Shown here: in pieces, positions 7,064 through 15,406 of the stretch
Layout of the letters: every line of letters starts with the position of its first letter
Numbering within the stretch: position 1 is the stretch's first letter
From: Conexibacter sp. CPCC 206217
GTDB taxonomy: Bacteria > Actinomycetota > Thermoleophilia > Solirubrobacterales > Solirubrobacteraceae
Length of the DNA: 64,000 nt
Direction: 5' to 3'
Assembly: GCF_030646165.1 (NCBI RefSeq)
Contig: NZ_JAUTDO010000003.1
Coordinates: 310,001-374,000 of the forward strand
Program-made: the position numbers and the translations under genes
Notes under the pieces: model-generated
Databases searched by the model: none
Told to the model about the DNA's origin: nothing
The model's input: only the letters and a program-made list of their open reading frames with translations

Positions 7064-7806
7064 ACGACGCCTTCCTGCGCTCGATCGCGATCCGTCCGCC
7101 GGCGCCCGGTGACCCGCCGCGCGACGGGCACCCGTGGTGGCTGCACGTGGTCGAGTCGCTGCAGGAGGCGCCGCTGGAGTTGGATCCCGCCGTCACCTTC
7201 CTCGTCGGCGAGAACGGCAGCGGCAAGTCGACGCTGATCGAGGCGCTCGCGGTCGCGCTCGGGATGAATCCGGAGGGCGGCTCCTCCAACTTCGGCTTCG
7301 CGACGCGCGCCGAGGACCATCCGCTCGGCGACGCGCTGCGTGTCGCGCGCGGCATCCGCCGTCCGCGCACCGACTTCTTCCTGCGCGCGGAGAGCCTCTT
7401 CAACGCGGCGACGTACCTGGAGCAACTCGGCGGCGGGGCGCTGGACTCCTACGGCGGCGCGTCGCTGCATGCCCAGTCGCACGGCGAGTCGTTCCTCGCC
7501 GTCACGTTGAACCGCTTCGGCCCCGACGGGCTCTACCTGCTCGACGAGCCGGAGGCGGCGCTGTCGGCGCAGAACTGCCTGACGCTGGTGCGCCGGATGC
7601 ACGAACTGGTCGCGGACGGCTCCCAGTTCGTCGTCGCGACCCACTCTCCCCTGCTGCTCGCCTACCCCGGCGCGACGATCTACCAGCTCTCCTCGCCGGC
7701 CGGGATCGAGCGGGTCGCCTATGACGAGGCGCCCCCGGTCCAGCTGACGCGCTCGTTCCTGCAGTCCCCCGACGCGTTCCTCGAGCGACTGCTGGCGGAT
7801 GACTGA
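7060..7806 (+). CDS. AAA/ABC-type predicted ATPase
   Basis: A stand-alone ATPase of 248 aa with ABC/SMC-like architecture: Walker A FLVGENGSGKSTLIEALAVA near residue 50, Walker B LYLLDEPEAALSA near residue 160 and the H-loop QFVVATHSPLLLAYP near residue 190. There is no transmembrane segment and no long coiled coil, so it is a small cytosolic ATPase of the predicted-ATPase/AAA_21-like group, not a transporter subunit. It starts at GTG 7060, overlapping the YbjN-like gene by four bases. Substrate and partner are unknown; the coupled upstream protein is the obvious candidate. Confidence 0.85.
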   Translation: MNDAFLRSIAIRPPAPGDPPRDGHPWWLHVVESLQEAPLELDPAVTFLVGENGSGKSTLIEALAVALGMNPEGGSSNFGFATRAEDHPLGDALRVARGIRRPRTDFFLRAESLFNAATYLEQLGGGALDSYGGASLHAQSHGESFLAVTLNRFGPDGLYLLDEPEAALSAQNCLTLVRRMHELVADGSQFVVATHSPLLLAYPGATIYQLSSPAGIERVAYDEAPPVQLTRSFLQSPDAFLERLLADD

Positions 7807-7851
7807 GGCGGCGCGGTCGGGCGCGGCCCTGAGCGACCGCCAAACGACGGA

Positions 7852-8217
7852 TCAGCGCCCGCAGGCCGCGCGGGCGCGGTCGCGGTATCTGCGGTAGTCG
7901 CGGCGCTCGGGGCGCAGGCCGGCGGCCTGCGCGAGCGGTGGCAGCGAGTCGGCGTGGCGGCCGAGTTGCTGCAGCGAGCGGCCGAGGCAGAAGAGCGCGT
8001 AGTCGTTCGTCGGCGCCTGCTCGACGACAGCGGCGAACTCGGCCGCCGCCTCCTCGTAGTGCTGCGCATGAAAGAGCGCGCGCCCGAGCGCCTCGCGGAC
8101 GGAGGACTTGTCGGGCGCGGCGTCGCGCGCCTGTCGCAGCGGGATCGCCGCCTGGTAGTAGTCGCCGCTCTCCAGCAGCTCGGTGCCGCGCAGGTAGAGC
8201 TGATAGACGTCAGCCAT
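7852..8217 (-). CDS. Tetratricopeptide repeat protein
   Basis: A 121-aa all-helical protein built of about three TPR units, with the canonical spacing seen in LYLRGTELLESGDYYQAAIPLRQA, VREALGRALFHAQHYEEAAAEFAAVV and DYALFCLGRSLQQLGRHADSLPPLAQA. It has no signal peptide or membrane segment, so it is a cytoplasmic scaffold. A TACACT hexamer ends six bases before the ATG and no clear SD is present apart from GGAG within that spacer, so the transcript may be leaderless. The stretch between its start and the transglutaminase gene on the other side is short and shows no further gene. Confidence 0.85.
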   Translation of the reverse strand: MADVYQLYLRGTELLESGDYYQAAIPLRQARDAAPDKSSVREALGRALFHAQHYEEAAAEFAAVVEQAPTNDYALFCLGRSLQQLGRHADSLPPLAQAAGLRPERRDYRRYRDRARAACGR

Positions 8218-8296
8218 CGCTCCAGTGTAGGCGGCCGGTCAGCGGCAAAGGGGGCGAGTTCTTCGACGGACAGCGCGGGCTGGCGGGCTGCCGCGC

Positions 8297-10642
8297 TCAA
8301 CGACCCCATCGCGGCGGCAGCGCGAACAGCGCGCGCAGGCGGCCGCCGAGGCCGAGCCCGCGAGCCAGTTCGGCGCGCAGCGCGCGGCGTTGGCGCGGCG
8401 TCACGCCGGCGTCTTCGCCGCCGAAACGCGCCAGTCGCACGGCTCTCACGTAGCCGGCCGCGTCGGGCGCGTCGTGCATCCGGCGCTCCAGCGCCAGCAG
8501 CGTCAGCTGCGGCTCGGGCGGGCGCCCGGTACGGCGCAGCGCGCGCTGCAGCTCTCCCAGCAGCGCGTCGGCGTCACGCGGCCTGGCGAGCGAGCGGCGC
8601 CACAGCAGCCCGGCCGCCAGCAGCGCGATCACGACGAGCGCGAGCGCGACGAACGCGACCGGCGACCAGCCCGAGCTGCCGCTCCCGGCCGTCGGCGCGG
8701 GCGTGTCGACTCTCGCCGCCGGCGGCTCCGGCAGTCTCTGCTGCGGCAGAGGCGTCTGGACCGTTCTGGTCGGCGCGGCTCTGGGCGCTCTGCCGGAGCG
8801 CGCCGGGGCGGTCGTCGGCGTCGGGTCGAACTTGACCCAACCGATCTGCGGGAACCAGACCTCGATCCAGGCGTGCGCGTCGTAGTCGCGCACGACGTAC
8901 TCGTCGCGCGCGCCGTCGCGCGAGCCGCTCGTGAAGCCGGCGGCGACGCGCGTCGGCACGCCGCCCATCCGCAGCAGCAGGGCGGCCGCGCCGGCGAACT
9001 GCTGGCAGTAGCCGACTCTGTCGCGGAACAGGAAGGCGTCGAGCGGGAGCTGGCGGCGCGGCGGCGTCTCGCTGTAGCTGTAGCCCTGGCGCAGGTACCC
9101 CAGCACGCGCTGCACGAACTCGTAGGGCGTCGCGGCGCCGGCGGCGAGCTGCTGCGCCAGCTGATAGCTGCGCTCGTAGGGACTGGTCACGAGCAGCTGC
9201 GCCGCGACCACCGACTGCGGCGCGCCGTCGGCGGCGCTCCCGAACGGCGGCACGAACGCGACCCCGGCGCCGGGCGAGTAGCGGCGCGGGTTGGTTGCGT
9301 TCGGGCTGTTGGGCTGCGGCAGGCCGACCAGCAGGTAGCGCAGCAGTTGCTCGGGATAGTCGGTGCCGGCGTTCGCCAGCTGCTGCTGTCTCGGGCGCGG
9401 CACGATCGTGTTCGCGACGTAGCCGTCGCCGGGCTCCAGCGGCTCGTTGGAGACCCAGGTGCCGGGGCTGGCGCCGGCAACGAACTTCGTCGGCTCGTGT
9501 TCGAAGCCGGTCGTCGTGCCGGCGCCGATCACGTCGGAGGTGGAGAAGTCGCGCAGCGTCACCTGCACCGGGACCCGCCACGCTCTGTTGTGCTCCGCCT
9601 GCTGCGGGACCTCCGCCTCTGGCGCGGTCGGGCGCAGCGGCGCGGTGCGGGTCCAGCGCACGCCGTCGAAGCCGTCGAGGTTCTGCGCCTTCCAGTACGT
9701 CTGCACCCGTGACTTGATCCGCACGATCTCGCGACCGGTGCGCGGCCAGTCGAGCGGACCGTAGGACTGCGACCAGTCGAAGCGCGCTGGATCGGGTCTG
9801 TCGAGCGCCCCGACGAGCTTCTGCGCGTCGACCCACGGCTCCTTTCTGTCCAGCGACGTCAGCCCGACGGCACCGACGCCCGCGGCGATCGCGAGCAGCA
9901 TGACCGCGAACAGGACGTGGGCGCGCGGCAGCCGCTCCAGCCACAGGAACGCGGCCAGCAGCACGAACAGCGCGATCCCCTCCAGCACCGGCGCGCTCGG
10001 CTCCATGATCACCGGCGGCACGATCGCGGCGGCGATCAGCGGCGTCGCGGCGACCATTCGCAGGCCGATCCCGCCGCCGAACGGCGTGCCGTCGCGCAGC
10101 GGGACGCCGCGGCGGCCGGGCGACAGGCCGAGCACGCACCCGAGCGCCAGCAGCAGCGCGCCGCCGAGCAGGATCGATATGCGCGGCCACTCGTCCGGCT
10201 GCGAGTACGGGACCAGCACGCGCGGCAGCTGCTCGATCCCCTGCTGCAGGCCGAGCGCGAGGTCGTCCCAGTTGCGCGGCTCCAGCACCAGCGACGCGGC
10301 CGCGCCGGAGGCGATCATGCTTGCCGCCGCCCACACGACGACGACCGCGACAGCGGCCGGCGCCTGCGCCAGCGCCGGCAGCCGCGTCAGCTGTCCGACG
10401 GCGAGCCCCGCCGCCAGCGCGATCGCCAGCAGCAGCGCCATCCGCCCCGCGCCCGATGGCGCCACGAGCGTCGACCAGCGCAGCGCCGCGTAGGCGCCGA
10501 GCGCCGTCAACGTCACGATCCGTGCGACCGGCGCCGACAGCAGCGGTGCGCTGGGGCGCCCGGCGCGGCGGCGTGGTCTGCGCAGCGGCAGGTCCGGCCG
10601 CGGGGCGTCCGCGGCGGGCGGCGGCGTCGCGGTGGCGGTCAT
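8297..10642 (-). CDS. Transglutaminase-like membrane protein with DUF4129 tail (TgpA family)
   Basis: A 781-aa integral membrane protein. The N-terminal third contains about six hydrophobic segments; a long extracytoplasmic region follows with a transglutaminase/protease-like core: catalytic Cys in GYCQQFAGAAALLLRMGG, His in VRDYDAHAWIEVWFP and Asp in GWVKFDPTP. A Pro-rich spacer, another TM helix (VAFVALALVVIALLAAGLL) and a cytoplasmic DUF4129 region follow. ATG 10642 is in an ATGA overlap with the DUF58 gene, and moxR lies upstream. This triad is the classic MoxR-DUF58-TgpA arrangement, usually linked to cell-envelope processes. The substrate is unknown. Confidence 0.9.
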   Translation of the reverse strand: MTATATPPPAADAPRPDLPLRRPRRRAGRPSAPLLSAPVARIVTLTALGAYAALRWSTLVAPSGAGRMALLLAIALAAGLAVGQLTRLPALAQAPAAVAVVVVWAAASMIASGAAASLVLEPRNWDDLALGLQQGIEQLPRVLVPYSQPDEWPRISILLGGALLLALGCVLGLSPGRRGVPLRDGTPFGGGIGLRMVAATPLIAAAIVPPVIMEPSAPVLEGIALFVLLAAFLWLERLPRAHVLFAVMLLAIAAGVGAVGLTSLDRKEPWVDAQKLVGALDRPDPARFDWSQSYGPLDWPRTGREIVRIKSRVQTYWKAQNLDGFDGVRWTRTAPLRPTAPEAEVPQQAEHNRAWRVPVQVTLRDFSTSDVIGAGTTTGFEHEPTKFVAGASPGTWVSNEPLEPGDGYVANTIVPRPRQQQLANAGTDYPEQLLRYLLVGLPQPNSPNATNPRRYSPGAGVAFVPPFGSAADGAPQSVVAAQLLVTSPYERSYQLAQQLAAGAATPYEFVQRVLGYLRQGYSYSETPPRRQLPLDAFLFRDRVGYCQQFAGAAALLLRMGGVPTRVAAGFTSGSRDGARDEYVVRDYDAHAWIEVWFPQIGWVKFDPTPTTAPARSGRAPRAAPTRTVQTPLPQQRLPEPPAARVDTPAPTAGSGSSGWSPVAFVALALVVIALLAAGLLWRRSLARPRDADALLGELQRALRRTGRPPEPQLTLLALERRMHDAPDAAGYVRAVRLARFGGEDAGVTPRQRRALRAELARGLGLGGRLRALFALPPRWGR

Positions 10643-11748
10643 CCCGTCACCGCCCCGCTCGCAGCCGTCGCGGCCGGCCGTCGCGAGACCGCGTAGCCGT
10701 TGCAGCCGGCGACCGCGAAGCTCGCCTCGCGGCCCGCGAGTCTGCCCGGGATCACGAGCGTCGCGGGCCCGCGGGCGATCGCGCCGGCGGCCGGTGGGAG
10801 CCGCTCGATGCGGCGGGCGCAGACGTAGATCAGCGCGCCGCGGCGCATGCCGGCGCCGCCCAGCGCCGGCACCGGCATGTCGTCGCCGCCCTCGACGAGC
10901 GCGAGCCGCACATGCGCGGACGGCCAGTTGCCCAGCTCCTCGCCGATCGTCACCGGGCGGCGCTCGCCCGGCAGCAGCAGCGCGCAGCCGCCGGCGCGCG
11001 CGAACGCGAGCGTCAGCGAGGCGGCGGCGCGCACGGCCATGTCGAGCTCGTCGCGCGAGGCGGCGCCGCGCGTGTCGAGCACGACGAGCGGGCGGGCGTC
11101 GGCCTCGACACGCAGGCGCCGCTCCATCAGCCCGGCGCCGCGCGCCAGCGCCGGCCAGTGGATCCGCCCGGCGGACGTGCCCTCGCGGTAGGGCTGCACG
11201 CCGTCGACGTCGGTCGCCGCCGCACCCAGCAGCGCGGCGAGGCCGCCGTGTCGCCCGTCGGCGCCGCGGCGTCTGGCGAGCGCGACCGCGCTGGTGCGCG
11301 GCAGCACTAGCAGCTCGCCCTCCCCCGCGCCGCGCACGACGCGGCGTATCAACTCGAACGGGTCGCGCAGCACGACCGTCGGCGGCGCGATCTGCAGCCT
11401 GCCGCGACGGCCGAAGCGCGCGACGACCGTGAAGGTGCGCTCGCGTCTGCCCGCGGGGAGACGCATCGCGCCCTCCAGCAGCGGATCCTCGACGGTCGCG
11501 ACCGGCAGCGGCAGCCGGCTCGTGCGAATCTCGATCCGGACGGGCACGGGCTCGTCCTCGACGATGCGCTTGACGTCCAGTTCGCGCCGTATCCGCAGCC
11601 CGCGGGCGCTCAGCTCGACCCACGCCGCCGTCAGCAGTCCGACCGCCGCGAAGCCGACGCCCGGCACGTACAGCGGCGAGGCGTCGAAGACGCCCGCGAC
11701 GCCGACCAGCACCAGGCCGAGCAGGACGACGCCGGCCGCGCGCCGCAT
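10639..11748 (-). CDS. DUF58-domain membrane protein (MoxR partner)
   Basis: 369 aa: two N-terminal membrane helices (residues 6-20 and 26-45), then a soluble part with the DUF58 signature around GVQPYREGTSAGRIHWPALARGAGLMERRL (conserved YRxGxxxxxIxW pattern, split here only as a description), followed by a vWA-like strand PLVVLDTRG. Such proteins are thought to be remodelled by the adjacent MoxR ATPase. The stop overlaps the start of the transglutaminase gene by four bases. The gap of 57 bases to moxR holds no other gene. Function is inferred from the conserved three-gene context. Confidence 0.85.
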   Translation of the reverse strand: MRRAAGVVLLGLVLVGVAGVFDASPLYVPGVGFAAVGLLTAAWVELSARGLRIRRELDVKRIVEDEPVPVRIEIRTSRLPLPVATVEDPLLEGAMRLPAGRRERTFTVVARFGRRGRLQIAPPTVVLRDPFELIRRVVRGAGEGELLVLPRTSAVALARRRGADGRHGGLAALLGAAATDVDGVQPYREGTSAGRIHWPALARGAGLMERRLRVEADARPLVVLDTRGAASRDELDMAVRAAASLTLAFARAGGCALLLPGERRPVTIGEELGNWPSAHVRLALVEGGDDMPVPALGGAGMRRGALIYVCARRIERLPPAAGAIARGPATLVIPGRLAGREASFAVAGCNGYAVSRRPAATAASGAVTG

Positions 11749-11805
11749 CGTCAGCGCTCCCGCACCGGGTCGTTCGCGGCCGCTGCGGCGAGCGGGCGCA
11801 TGCCG

Positions 11806-12771
11806 CTAGAGCGCCGGAACCGCCGCGACGGCGTCGGCGATCACGCGGTCGGTGCCGATGCCGACGGCGTCGGGCGCGAGCACGAGGCGGTGGGCGAGCA
11901 CCGGCTGCGCGAGCGACTGGACGTCGTCGGGCTCGACGTGGCTGCGGCCGTAGAGCATCGCGCGCGCCTTCGCGGCGCGCAGCAGCATGAGTCCCGCGCG
12001 CGGGCTGGCGCCGACCTCGACGCGGTCGTCCGCGCGCGTGTGCGCGAGCACGCGCACGAGGTACTCGCGCAGCGGCTGCGACGCCTGCACGCGCGCGGCG
12101 GTGTCCTGCGCGGCGAGCACCTCGGCGGCCGTCACGACCGGCTCGAGCGTGAGGACTCTGTCGCCGGCGGCGTGGTCGCCGAGCATCGCGACCTCGTGGT
12201 TGAGGTCGGGGTAGCCGAGCGACACGCGCACCATGAAGCGGTCGACCTGGGCCTCGGGCAGCGGATAGGTGCCCTCGTACTCGGCCGGGTTCTGCGTCGC
12301 CAGCACGACGAACGGCCGCGCCAGTTCGTGCGTGTGGACGTCGACGGTCACGCGCCGCTCCTGCATGCACTCCAGCAGGCCGGACTGCGTGCGCGGCGAG
12401 GCGCGGTTGATCTCGTCGACCAGCACCACGTTCGCGAAGACCGGCCCGGGCCTGAAGTCGAAGCGCCCCTCGCGCTGGTTGTAGATGCTGGTGCCGACGA
12501 CGTCGGAGGGCAGCAGATCTGCCGTGCACTGGATGCGCGCGAACTGGCAGTCGACCGAGCGCGATATCGCGCGCGCCAGCGCCGTCTTGCCGACGCCGGG
12601 ATGGTCCTCCATCAGCACGTGGCCCTCGGCGAGCAGCGCGACGATCACGTGCTCGAGCGTGCGCGACTGCACCTGCACCGCGGCCCGGACGTTCTCGACG
12701 ATGCGGCGGGCGGTGCCCGCCGCGGCCTCACACTCGTGCCGCGCGACCGGCGGGAGATCCACTGGTTCCAT
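11806..12771 (-). CDS. MoxR-family AAA+ ATPase
   Basis: A chaperone-like AAA+ ATPase, 321 aa. Visible motifs are Walker A EDHPGVGKTALARAIS (near residue 58), the MoxR pattern RIQCTADLLPSDVVGTSIYNQ, Walker B NVVLVDEINRASPRTQSGLLECMQE, and sensor 1 VLATQNPAEYEGTYPLPEAQVDRF. The last part is the C-terminal helical lid. Its 5' end overlaps the 3' end of coaBC by 44 bases, so it may share that operon. It is expected to act on the downstream DUF58/transglutaminase membrane proteins. Confidence 0.93.
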   Translation of the reverse strand: MEPVDLPPVARHECEAAAGTARRIVENVRAAVQVQSRTLEHVIVALLAEGHVLMEDHPGVGKTALARAISRSVDCQFARIQCTADLLPSDVVGTSIYNQREGRFDFRPGPVFANVVLVDEINRASPRTQSGLLECMQERRVTVDVHTHELARPFVVLATQNPAEYEGTYPLPEAQVDRFMVRVSLGYPDLNHEVAMLGDHAAGDRVLTLEPVVTAAEVLAAQDTAARVQASQPLREYLVRVLAHTRADDRVEVGASPRAGLMLLRAAKARAMLYGRSHVEPDDVQSLAQPVLAHRLVLAPDAVGIGTDRVIADAVAAVPAL

Positions 12772-14011
12772 CTGCGTCCCTGATCGCGCGCAACCGCACG
12801 ACCTCGTCGAGGATCGCGGCGGCGATCTCCCCCTTCGGCGCGCGCGACAGCGGCCGCTCGCGCTCGGGGGTGACGATCGTCACCGCGTTGTCGGGCGTGT
12901 CGAAGCCGATGCCGGGCTGGGAGACGTCGTTGACGACGATCGCGTCCAGCCGCTTGCGCGCGAGCTTGCCGCGCGCGTAGTCGAGCGCGCCGTCGCCGTG
13001 CTCGGCGGCGAAGCCGACGACCGTCTGGCGGAGCGTGCGCTGCTGCGCGAGGCCGGCGAGGATGTCGGGCGTGCGCTCCAGCGCGATCGAGTCGGGCGCG
13101 TCCGCGTCCTTCTTGATCTTCGTCGCGGCCGGTGCGACCGGCCGGAAGTCGGCGACCGCGGCGGCCATCAGCAGCACGTCGCAGCGCGGGAACTCGTGCG
13201 CGCAGGCAGCGGCGAGCTGCGCCGCCGTCTCGACCTCGCGGTACGCGATCCCTGGCGCGTGCGGCAGCGCGACGTTGGCGGCGAGCACGGTCACGGCGGC
13301 ACCGCGTGCGGCGGCCCGCTCGGCGAGCGCGAAGCCCATCCGCCCGGAGGAGCGGTTGCCGACGAAGCGGACGCTGTCGATCGGCTCGCGCGTGCCGCCG
13401 GCGGTGACGAGGACGCGCAGCCCGGCGAGGTCGGCGTCCACCCCCAGCACCCGCTCGACCGCCGCCAACAGCTCCGCCGGCTCCGCCAGCCGCCCGACGC
13501 CGTGCTCGCCCTTGGAGGCGAGCTGACCGACGCCCGGGTCGACGACGTGGACGCCGCGGGCGCGCAGCGTCGCGAGGTTCGTCTGCGTCGCGGGGTGCTC
13601 CCACATCGCGTCGTTCATCGCGGGCGCGACGATCAGCGGGCAGCGCGCGGCGAGCGCGGCGCTCGTCAGCAGGTTGTCGGCGAAGCCGCCCGCCAGTTTC
13701 GCGAGCGTGTTCGCGGAGGCGGGCGCGATCAGGAAGACGTCGGCGTTGCCGACGAGCGCGAGGTGGCTGATCGGATCGTGCTGCGGCGGCGGGTCGCCCG
13801 GAAAGGCGCCGCGCGCCGGGTCGGGCGCGAACTCGCTCGTCAGCACCGGCGCGCCGGTGATCGCCTCGAACGAGGCGCCGCCGACGAACCGCTCGCTCGT
13901 CGGCGTCTGCACGACCCGCACGCTGTGCCCGGCCTTCGTCGCCAAGCGGACCGCCTCCAGCGCCTTGTAGGCGGCGATCCCGCCGCAGACGCCGAGCAGG
14001 ATCCGAGCCAC
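12728..14011 (-). CDS. coaBC: Bifunctional phosphopantothenoylcysteine decarboxylase / phosphopantothenate-cysteine ligase
   Basis: Catalyses two steps of coenzyme A synthesis. The 427 aa split into an N-terminal flavin decarboxylase (CoaC), with GVCGGIAAYKALE at residue 8, the HLALVGNADVFLIAPASANTLAKLA segment and PAMNDAMWEHP, and a C-terminal ligase (CoaB), with VTAGGTREPIDSVRFVGNRSSGRMG. The substrate His and the PxMNxxMW motif of the decarboxylase are present. It directly follows rpoZ on the minus strand, as in mycobacteria and streptomycetes. The 3' end overlaps moxR. Confidence 0.97.
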   Translation of the reverse strand: MARILLGVCGGIAAYKALEAVRLATKAGHSVRVVQTPTSERFVGGASFEAITGAPVLTSEFAPDPARGAFPGDPPPQHDPISHLALVGNADVFLIAPASANTLAKLAGGFADNLLTSAALAARCPLIVAPAMNDAMWEHPATQTNLATLRARGVHVVDPGVGQLASKGEHGVGRLAEPAELLAAVERVLGVDADLAGLRVLVTAGGTREPIDSVRFVGNRSSGRMGFALAERAAARGAAVTVLAANVALPHAPGIAYREVETAAQLAAACAHEFPRCDVLLMAAAVADFRPVAPAATKIKKDADAPDSIALERTPDILAGLAQQRTLRQTVVGFAAEHGDGALDYARGKLARKRLDAIVVNDVSQPGIGFDTPDNAVTIVTPERERPLSRAPKGEIAAAILDEVVRLRAIRDADGTSGSPAGRAARV

Positions 14012-14040
14012 GACCGTCGCTCCCGTCCCGCTGCTGCTAC

Positions 14041-14268
14041 CTAGCGGTAGTGGTACTTGATCTTTCCGTCGGCGACTTCCTCGAGCGCGATCGTGAGGTA
14101 GTTCTTCGAACGCGTCTCGACCATCGGCGGCGGGAACTCGTCGAACGTACCCTCGCCCAGGTTGTGGTAGTACGAGTTGATCTGACGCGCGCGCTTGGCG
14201 GCCACCACGACGCTGGCGTAGTCGGAGTCGACGTGCTGGAGGAGGCGGTCGATGCGGGGAGAGATCAA
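14041..14268 (-). CDS. rpoZ: RNA polymerase omega subunit
   Basis: The small polymerase subunit that helps fold and assemble beta prime. The 75 aa show the omega core: ISPRIDRLLQHVDSDYASVVVAAKRARQIN, then YYHNLGEG, and ITIALEEVADGKIKY-like C-terminal region (read here as LTIALEEVADGKIKYHYR). It starts at TTG 14268, the only suitable start, preceded by an AAAGG sequence. It lies between a small regulator gene and coaBC, the usual gmk-rpoZ-coaBC neighbourhood, though here a regulator has been inserted between gmk and rpoZ. Confidence 0.93.
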   Translation of the reverse strand: MISPRIDRLLQHVDSDYASVVVAAKRARQINSYYHNLGEGTFDEFPPPMVETRSKNYLTIALEEVADGKIKYHYR

Positions 14269-14303
14269 GACGTGGCCTTTCGAGAGGTCATTGACCCTGC
14301 ATT

Positions 14304-14738
14304 CTAGCTGCTACCGGCGGAAAGCCAGTCAAGGATCGCCTGGCGGGTGAAGCGCCACTCGCTGCCGATGCGCCGGCCGGGCAGCTCGCCGTCGCGCGCA
14401 AGCTGCTCGACGACCTCCTGCTCGACCTGCAGCAGCGCCGCCGCGTCGGTGACGGTGAGTACTTCGGGGGCCGGATCGGGGCGGAAGTCGTGACGCCCGA
14501 GCGTCAGCGTGCCGGCCGCCGCCGGCGCCTGCAGCGGCGTCGCGGTGCCGAGCGCACGCAGCGCCTCCAGCCCGCCGGGCGTGCTGGGGTCGACGTAGCG
14601 CGCGACGAGCGCGCTGACGATGTCCTGCTTGGAGAGCTTCAGCTCGAACGCGGCGCGGTCGAGCCGCTGCGCCTCGCTGGTCGGGATGCGGACGAAGAGC
14701 GCCTCGCGCTCGCCGCCGCGGGTCTTCGCCTGGGGCAT
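14304..14738 (-). CDS. Putative regulator: ribbon-helix-helix N-terminus plus excisionase-type HTH
   Basis: 144 aa with two DNA-binding-like halves. Residues 14-50 (ALFVRIPTSEAQRLDRAAFEL, then LSKQDIVSALVARYV) resemble a ribbon-helix-helix domain. Residues 90-144 carry an excisionase/MerR-like helix-turn-helix, VLTVTDAAALLQVEQEVVEQL, then GELPGRRIGSEWRFTRQAILDWL. A linker rich in Ala/Pro joins them. The gene interrupts gmk-rpoZ. It appears leaderless: TATCCT ends exactly seven bases before ATG, and a pair of 16-bp direct repeats covers this promoter, so autoregulation is likely. The domain assignment is from motif reading only. Confidence 0.7.
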   Translation of the reverse strand: MPQAKTRGGEREALFVRIPTSEAQRLDRAAFELKLSKQDIVSALVARYVDPSTPGGLEALRALGTATPLQAPAAAGTLTLGRHDFRPDPAPEVLTVTDAAALLQVEQEVVEQLARDGELPGRRIGSEWRFTRQAILDWLSAGSS

Positions 14739-14769
14739 AGCTAGCAGGATAGCCAGCTAGCGCGATAGC
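14738..14769. repeat. Two adjacent 16-bp direct repeats over the regulator promoter and start
   Basis: TAGCTAGCAGGATAGC (14738-14753) is followed immediately by CAGCTAGCGCGATAGC (14754-14769); 13 of 16 positions match. Each unit contains the palindromic core AGCTAGC[T]-like element. The pair abuts the ATG of the RHH/HTH gene and covers its -10 hexamer. A 16-bp period places both copies roughly one and a half helical turns apart, which is typical for tandem operator half-sites. Interpreted as the autoregulatory operator. Confidence 0.65.
14746..14751 (-). promoter_or_regulatory. -10 element of a leaderless promoter (RHH/HTH regulator)
   Basis: TATCCT on the minus strand with a 7-nt spacer to the ATG at 14738 and no Shine-Dalgarno. 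It is buried in the 16-bp repeat pair, so a bound repressor would occlude it. Confidence 0.55.
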
Positions 14770-14841
14770 GAAACCACGGCAGTCGAAGCGCACCGTCCCG
14801 TGTCAGCGCGCGGTCATCGGCAGCGCGGCGGTCCCGCGCGA

Positions 14842-15402
14842 TCAGCGCTGCGGCAGCTCGCGCGAGACGATCTGCTCGAGTTCGGCGACCGCGTCCTCGA
14901 GCCGGTCGTTGACGACCTGGTACTGGAACTCGTCGCGCGCGGTCAGCTCCTCCTCGGCGACGAGCAGACGGCGCTCGACGTCCTCGGGGCTGTCCGTCCC
15001 CCGCCCCACGAGGCGCTCTCGCAGCGCCTCCGCGGACGGCGGCACGATGAACACCTGAACCGCGTCCGGAAGCGTCTCGCGCACCTGACGCGCCCCCTGG
15101 ACCTCGATCTCCAGCACGACCGGGGCGCCGTCCGCGGTCCGACGCTCCAGTTCCGAGCGCAGCGTGCCATAGCGGCGCCCGGAGTAGTCAGCGTGCTCGA
15201 CGAACGCCCCTTCGGCGACCTTCGAGGCGAATTCCTCGTCGGTAAGAAAGTGGTAATGAACGCCATCCTGCTCGTCGCCCCGCGGCTTGCGCGTGGTCGC
15301 GGAGACGGACAGCTCGAGCGTGGGCACGCGCGAGAGCAGGTTGCGGATCAGCGTGCCCTTGCCGACACCCGAGGGGCCGGTGATGACGAAGACGCGTGCC
15401 AA
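14842..15402 (-). CDS. gmk: Guanylate kinase
   Basis: Phosphorylates GMP to GDP with ATP. 186 aa, the usual length. The P-loop ITGPSGVGKGTL is at residue 7, the GMP-binding region SVSATTRKPRGDEQDGVHYHFLTDEEF near 33, then FVEHADYSGRRYGT and the lid/adenine region. It follows mihF after four bases on the minus strand, so the two are probably cotranscribed. The mihF-gmk-rpoZ-coaBC order is the conserved actinobacterial arrangement. Confidence 0.98.
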   Translation of the reverse strand: MARVFVITGPSGVGKGTLIRNLLSRVPTLELSVSATTRKPRGDEQDGVHYHFLTDEEFASKVAEGAFVEHADYSGRRYGTLRSELERRTADGAPVVLEIEVQGARQVRETLPDAVQVFIVPPSAEALRERLVGRGTDSPEDVERRLLVAEEELTARDEFQYQVVNDRLEDAVAELEQIVSRELPQR

Positions 15403-15406
15403 CGCG

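Noticed and set aside
8297..12529. A continuous 1410-codon minus-strand frame covering the transglutaminase gene and the DUF58 and moxR region
   Set aside because: Only the part from ATG 10642 encodes the transglutaminase protein; the upstream part is low-complexity Arg/Ala shadow of the DUF58 and MoxR genes.
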